Part shown: piece after piece, positions 58,715 through 64,000 of the stretch | Layout: each line of letters starts with the position of its first letter | How positions within the stretch are numbered: the first letter of the stretch is position 1 | Assembly (NCBI GenBank): GCA_905220665.1 | Contig: CAJNAR010000148.1 | Location: 620,001 to 684,000 of the forward strand | Source of the DNA: Albugo candida | Taxonomy: Eukaryota > Oomycota > Peronosporomycetes > Albuginales > Albuginaceae | Reading direction: 5' to 3' | Length of the DNA stretch: 64,000 bases | The notes under the pieces: model-generated | What the model was told of the DNA's origin: nothing | The model's input: the letters and a program-made list of their open reading frames with translations, nothing else | Database searches by the model: none | Program-made: the position numbers and the translations under genes

Positions 58715-59589
58715 ATTTGCAATTGTTGAGCGACACTGAAATATGAGATGAGATCACGAATGATCAGAATGCGCAAAGCTTGCCATCTTCCGCCTCACGA
58801 AAGCCCATTAGATCAATTTTTCAGATGATAACGATTTTTCAAATTCGGAGTAGCGTTCCGAGATTGGATTGGGTATTGAATAATTGAAATGCTGCTTTTT
58901 CTACAATAGAAATGCACCGTTTGACTCAAGCATTCGTGTCTCATCATCTCAACATGAAGGCTCGGAGTATCTGAATACTAGATAATCGGGAGCGATTTGG
59001 AGACCGGCATGAGAGAAGAAGTCTGTAAACGCTCTATTTATCGCCCTATTAGACTACTTGTGATGTACGTGATCAACTTCTCTGTCTGCTGAGGATTCGG
59101 GGCTTTTCGAGAGACTGCGACAACTGACCGAAGTGTGGGATCGTAAGATTTTCAGCTGCTTGCCGCACCAATTGCGTAAGATTCCATATTTTGGCTATGA
59201 AATCGAGTGCTCCGACAAAGTAAGAGCTGGCAGCGCAGGAACAATTGAATGGTCAAGGAAAAACAACATGTAGTCGTGTGCTCGCAAGACACAGCGTATT
59301 CTTATTGTCGCTTATCATTGTGCCATTAGATACTAAGCGAAGAATGGGACGATTCACCGTATTGGCCAACCCATATCAGCGCTCCATCTGAGCTGTTATG
59401 TCACGTAAAGCGGGCTAAAATATAGAAAGACAGCACAGAATTGTTCTTGTGCGTATTTTCTAGCCAGCACAGATAGCTATCTTGAAATGATATTTCTAAA
59501 AGCAAAGCACAGATATAGCGTAAACACTTCCATGGAATTTTCGCACGATTCAGCCTGTTTTATTTGAATTTTTTTCGAAAGGTTCACTT
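58715..59589. other. Diverged outer flank of the right arm
   Basis: The first 280 bp resemble, at a distance, the promoter units at 42100-42850 (gcatctgatcattcg-like words near 58760, ctttttctacaatagaaatg at 58892), so the duplication extends beyond the near-identical arm. The rest shows only short frames and no recognisable gene. Confidence 0.5.
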
Positions 59590-59850
59590 GATCTTTTTAT
59601 GTTCTTCTCTACCTGAAGAATAAACAGGACGTGTATGTCGCAATTGCTCCATGTTGGCCATTCGTATCGATTCACCATCGTTTCTTCTCTATCTCTACGC
59701 CTCGACCGACCACAATGTCGCCTACTTCTTCGTATTTCGTGGCGCGATCGATTTAAGGGATATGAATTGATTAACGGTCTTCGTCCCGCCTTCAACGCTG
59801 CTGAACCCTCGACCAACCCAGCTACACGTCGGCAGGCACTAAGTTGACTC
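59590..59850 (-). pseudogene. RRP4 relic (third copy)
   Basis: The minus strand here matches the middle of RRP4 at a distance. The plus words ctcgaccgaccacaatgtc and ggatatgaattgatt align with 57051-57120. The similarity covers the end of the N-terminal barrel and the start of the S1 domain, with many substitutions, stops and indels. At the position where both arm copies lack a base, this relic has one more base and reads in phase into VNQFIS, which supports the view that the ancestral frame was continuous. Confidence 0.65.
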
Positions 59851-60052
59851 GAACAAATCAGATACTATTTTTCGCAATGCTGTAAGGAATGTAGCGGATT
59901 GCAACTTGCATAGACAGTGGTCTTCGAACTATCTGGAAGGAGCGATCAGTTTATGAGGGGATTTATACATTCATTCTTAACATTGTTTTTAACTCTTAAT
60001 ATAACTTTCCGTTTTTCAGCACTGAGAAGTAGTTGTGCTTTCGTTATAGGTT

Positions 60053-63000
60053 ATGAGCCCAAACACATTAGCTCCCAATGACATCCTCACGGATGACAAC
60101 TATTTCATGTGGGAATTTAATGCACGCATGACCCTCGCGCGCAAAGACGTGTTGAATCACGTTATGATCAAGCCAGAGCCTGCAGTGCTGCAGGAGCATC
60201 CCGAATGGAAAGTCGCCGACATGAAGGCTTTGGCTGTGCTGGTGAAGCTTCTCTCTCCAACCTATCAGTGTATGGTTCGGGAATATGAGTCGGCAATTGA
60301 GGCTTGGGAGGTTCTTAAGACGTTCTTTGCGAAGAGAAACCTTCACAACCGAGTGCAACTTCGAAAGCAATTACATTGAGTCTGTGATGCAGACTGGTGC
60401 CGGTCTTATGGATCATCTACTAAAGTTTGATGAGCTGTGTCTAAAGCTCAGGGCTGCCGGTGACAACATGGATGATGATGAAAAGCTGGTTTTAATCTTG
60501 GGAAGTTTATCATCCGAATATGATGATATGGTACGCATTATTGAGGCACACAGCAACGTGACACTGCTGGACGTAAAAGAGATGCTCCGCCGGGAATATG
60601 ACACTCTTCAGAGGCGCGACAAGAAGGAAACCGCTTTCAAGGCACAGTTTCAGCGTAATGAACCTCGACACTTTCAAGGAAATCGAAGACACCGTGGACA
60701 AGAAGAACGTAGAGTTCGCCACCAAAATTCTAGAAGAGGACAGTTTAATGCTAGTTTTCAAGGCAAGTGTTTCAAATGTGGACGCCACGGTCACAAAAGA
60801 TCGCAGTGTCGCAACGTGAAACTATCGGGACCTGGTGATGAATCTGTTTTTTCGGCATCCAGTGACGAAACAATTTCGAGTTCGACTTGGTTGCTGGATA
60901 GTGGGGCGAGTCGTCACTTGACTGATGACAAGCGTGAATTCGTGGAATATGAAGATTTAAGTACCCCAACTTGCATCACTGTGGCGAATGGACAGCAGTT
61001 ACAGGCACACGGAACAGGCGCAGTACGATTAATACTCGAAAATGGTCGTACAGTCAAGCTAACAGAGGTGTTACATGTGCCTGGACTAGACAAGAAACTT
61101 GTGTCTGTACCAGCGTTGACAGCCCGAGGTGGGCTGGTTCAGTTTAAGCGCGATGAAGCAGTACTGATGAGTAACGAAGTAACGGTAGCAGTAATTAAAC
61201 GAGTGGGAAAGCTGTTTGCGTGGTGAAACAACATGTCACATTGGAGGCACACCAGGTTGAGAGCAGAGTAACAAGAAATGAAACTGGTGGACTATCGCAT
61301 GCTCGCCTAGGTCATGTGTCTACAAACAAGATCCTGCAATCGATAAAGGCTTGCGATGGTGTTTCAGGTGTCGTTGCGTCTGATGGCGGTGTATGTGATG
61401 GATGTGCAAGTGGAAAGAAAAATAACCAACAGTCCGTTCAGTCATACTTCAGGCAGTGAAATAAAAACGAGTCGACCTCTTGAAATCGTACACACTGATC
61501 TTATGGGACCTATGAGTCCGAAGTTGAAGGGTGGGGCTTTATACGTACTCACATTTATTGATGATTACAGCCGATTTGTCTACGTATACTTGCTAGGAGC
61601 AAAACCCAAGTTTTGGAACGATTCAAGGCGTTTCGTGTTGTGGTGGAGACGCAAACGGATTGCAAGATCAAGTGCATCCGAAGCGACAATGGTGGGGATT
61701 ATAAAAATCATCGTTTCAACAAGTACTGTGCAGATCAAGATATTCTCCACCATATAAGCGTGCCATACAATCCGCAACAAAACGGGTCAGCAGAGAGGAT
61801 GAATCTAACCCTTGTCGAGATGGCCCGCTCGATGATGTACCACATGGAAATGGATCGTATCTGGTGGGGTGAAGCGATTATGACGTCTGCCTACACCATC
61901 AATCGAATTCCGAATACTGCGCGCTCTAATACTAGTCCGTGTGAAACGCTGTATGGGTCCAAGCCAGACCTAAGTTACTTTCGTGTATTTGGTTGTACTG
62001 GATATCTACGAATCGCGGATTGCAAGCGAACTAAATGGGACAGCAAAGCAAACAAATGTATTTTTATTGGGTATTCGGACAAATCTAAGGGATACCGAGT
62101 ATGGGATTGGGTGAGAGAACAATTGGTAATCACTAGATCCGTTACGTTAGACGAGCGACCTCCAATTCGGTACAAAGATGTTGTTGTTTCAAGTGAGTCT
62201 TTTGCTCGATGCCAACACTTCCATGATGAAAACGACGAAGTGAACGTGGGCGTACCCGCTTCGAACAATCGTAAGATGCTGAGATATGGACGTCGATGCC
62301 ACCGCTGACATGGATACGAGCTGGCAAGACATGGTTGTGGATGCGTCTGGAAATCTCAATCAGTCCCACACCTTAGAAATGGTTCCGATTGAGGGGGGGC
62401 GCACAGATATACAACCAATCAACACAACCGATTCAATGACAGATCGTACACCAGGCGAAACTGTCGTTAGAAGTGGCAATAATGGTACACACATGCTTCC
62501 AGGAATACCTGCTCCGCCACGAGCTATTGTGCATTGTGCGGATTTCCGCCCTCCAGATACCCGACTTAAGTTATACTCGGGGTCGAACAAAAGGCCTTAT
62601 CGTTCTTCTATATCATATCATCTACTCACTAATGATGGCTTTAACGATGATAGTGTGAATCTACCACTCCTGACTGATGGATCGCCGGTGTATAGCGAAC
62701 GGGTCGAGCCGGAATCCAAACGTCAATGTGTTGACGGTTACGAAATTTCGCTTTCTGCCACTGACTTACCGATGAATTTTCGAGAAGCGTTGCAGTCAAC
62801 GAACGCAGAGCAATGGAAAGAAGCTATTCAAGCAGAACTTAGAGCTCATCGTAAGAACCACACATGAGATGTTGTCTACCGTCCTTCCGGTGTCAAGGTC
62901 ATAGGTCACAAATGGGTATTTGGGCATAAGTACGATGAAAACGGTGATATCGTTCGTTACAAAGCACGTTTGGTTGCCCTTGGATATTTGCAAACGCATG

Positions 63001-64000
63001 GCTTTGATTACTTCGACACATATTCACCTGTTGCATGCTCAAATACGATTCGTATGTTTCTGTCGGTTTTTGCAGCATGCAATACGTAATCCGACAATTT
63101 GACGTGGAAACGGCATTCCTAAATGGTGACTTGGAAGAAGAAGTTTTCATGGAGCCACTCTTTGGAGCTGAGATTGCACTTGGAATGGTGTGCAAATTAC
63201 GACGCAGCTTATATGGGTTGAAGCAAGCGGCTGCGGTCTGGCACAAGAAAATATGCTCCGTGTTGTCTACTATGGGATTCGAACAATGTCGAGCAGACAC
63301 ATGTATTTTTGTTCGATGCAATCATGCAAACATCAAGTCACTCACATACATACTCTTGTATGTGGACGACCTCCTAGTTGGAAGCAAGTCAGATGCTGAG
63401 GCAGACACGATCTACAAGGAATTAGCAGTTCATTTTACTGTAAGTCAATTGGAGCTGCGCGATTTATTTTGGGCATGGAAGTGAATTATTCACGAGAAAA
63501 AGGGGAGTTGGTGTTAAAACAGTCCCAATTTATTGCGAAGTTGGTCTCGAATTTTGAGCAAAGTGGGACCTATGCAGTTCGGAATCCTATCTGTACAGGC
63601 CAGGACTTGACTCCTGATGAGTCACACCCAATGCTTGAAGACAGCACTGCGTACCGCAAATTGGTCGGCTCGCTGCTGTATAATGCGAACGCAACGCGAC
63701 TAGATATTAGCTATGCGATGTCAGTATTGTCGCAGCACTTGGACCAGCCACGACAGATGCACTGGCGTGCGGCTTTACGCGTTTTACACTATCTTATGGG
63801 AACACAATCGCACGGAATCACGTACAAGAAATCGGACGACAACAAGATTATGCTTCGGGCATACTGTGACGCGAATTGGGGAAATGACAAGAAGACTCGG
63901 CGATCTACATCTGGTGTATTGATTTTGCTCGGTGGCGCGGTTGTCGTATACAAAAGCAAACGCCAAACTTCGGTAGCTTTGTTATCTGCTGAAGCAGAAT
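60053..64000 (+). mobile_element. Ty1/copia retrotransposon, runs off the window
   Basis: Gag, zinc knuckle, protease, integrase, reverse transcriptase and RNase H occur in the copia order (integrase before RT). The 5' LTR must lie just upstream of about 60045, but its limits could not be defined from one end. The element continues past 64000, so the 3' LTR is not visible. Frame breaks are few compared with the Ty3 element, which suggests a younger insertion. Confidence 0.88.
60053..64000 (+). pseudogene. copia gag-pol polyprotein, partial and with frame breaks
   Basis: Gag starts at 60053 (MSPNTLAPNDILTDDNYFMW). It changes frame near 60375 and continues with METGAN-like MQTGAGLMDHLLKFDELC. 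A CCHC knuckle, CFKCGRHGHKRSQC, lies at about 60770 and the protease motif WLLDSGASRHLT at about 60890. The first long frame ends at 61226. Integrase follows with an HxxxC-type region (ARLGHVSTNKIL, CDGCASGK), then HTDLMGPM, FIDDYSR, SDNGGDY and NPQQNGSAERMN. RT shows [40 protein letters not shown] and the catalytic LLYVDDLLVGSK at about 63360. RNase H begins with YCDANWGNDKKTRRSTSG and is cut by the window end. Frame changes occur near 60375, 61230, 61610, 62290, 62866, 63080 and 63480, so it is probably inactive as read. Confidence 0.82.

Noticed and set aside
1..64000. CRISPR arrays, bacterial operons, rRNA
   Set aside because: No regularly spaced short repeats, no ribosome-binding-site-led gene strings and no rRNA sequence; the spliced genes show eukaryotic nuclear DNA.

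Overview
The window looks like nuclear DNA of a compact eukaryote, most probably an oomycete (heterokont), possibly of the Albugo type. The reasons are the very short GT-AG introns (about 50-75 nt in most host genes), closely packed host genes with divergent and convergent neighbours, the gene families present (CCDC22, HYPK, RRP4, a ZRSR-like splicing factor, PanB) and a mixed load of LINE, Ty3, Ty1/copia and DDE elements. The genus is an inference and was not tested.

Layout. (1) 1-15.3 kb is a dense host block: panB, a ZRSR/U2AF35-related splicing factor, a very large minus-strand fusion (papain-like fold, two cyclic-nucleotide domains, mitochondrial carrier), CCDC22, a PDZ protein, HYPK, and an Ig/WD40/IQ protein. 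(2) 15.3-18 kb is sparse, with one or two weak hypothetical genes and a repeat scrap. (3) 18-34 kb is a nest of elements: a LINE on plus (18.0-25.1 kb), a chromodomain Ty3-type element on minus (25.25-31.2 kb) carrying a 0.58-kb tRNA-derived insertion with a 14-bp target duplication, and a 5'-truncated second LINE copy on minus (31.2-34.0 kb). (4) 34-39 kb has no gene I can support. (5) 39.2-41.5 kb is a decayed DDE transposase on minus.

(6) 42.1-59.8 kb is the most striking part. A giant inverted repeat has near-identical arms of about 7.1 kb (43.49-50.53 and 50.83-57.97 kb) around a spacer of about 0.3 kb. Each arm carries the 3' half of a purple-acid-phosphatase gene, an exosome RRP4 gene, a KDEL-tagged thioredoxin-fold protein, a coiled-coil gene and the first exons of a gene cut by the axis. 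Outside and between the identical blocks the arms are clearly diverged (phosphatase 5' halves, the promoter of the KDEL gene), so identity is a patchwork, as expected from gene conversion acting on an older duplication. Several copies are damaged: a 100-bp deletion in left RRP4, an in-frame stop plus a lost metal ligand in the right phosphatase, and one-base shortages at A-runs in RRP4 and the coiled-coil gene in both arms. A third, decayed RRP4 relic lies at 59.6-59.85 kb.

(7) 60.05 kb to the end is a Ty1/copia retrotransposon on plus that runs off the window.

The host genes share no single pathway. They cover CoA-precursor synthesis, pre-mRNA splicing, mitochondrial transport, endosomal recycling (CCDC22), N-terminal acetylation and nascent-chain chaperoning (HYPK), RNA decay (RRP4) and ER folding (KDEL protein). 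Exon boundaries were inferred by eye from GT/AG sites, reading frame and remembered family patterns.
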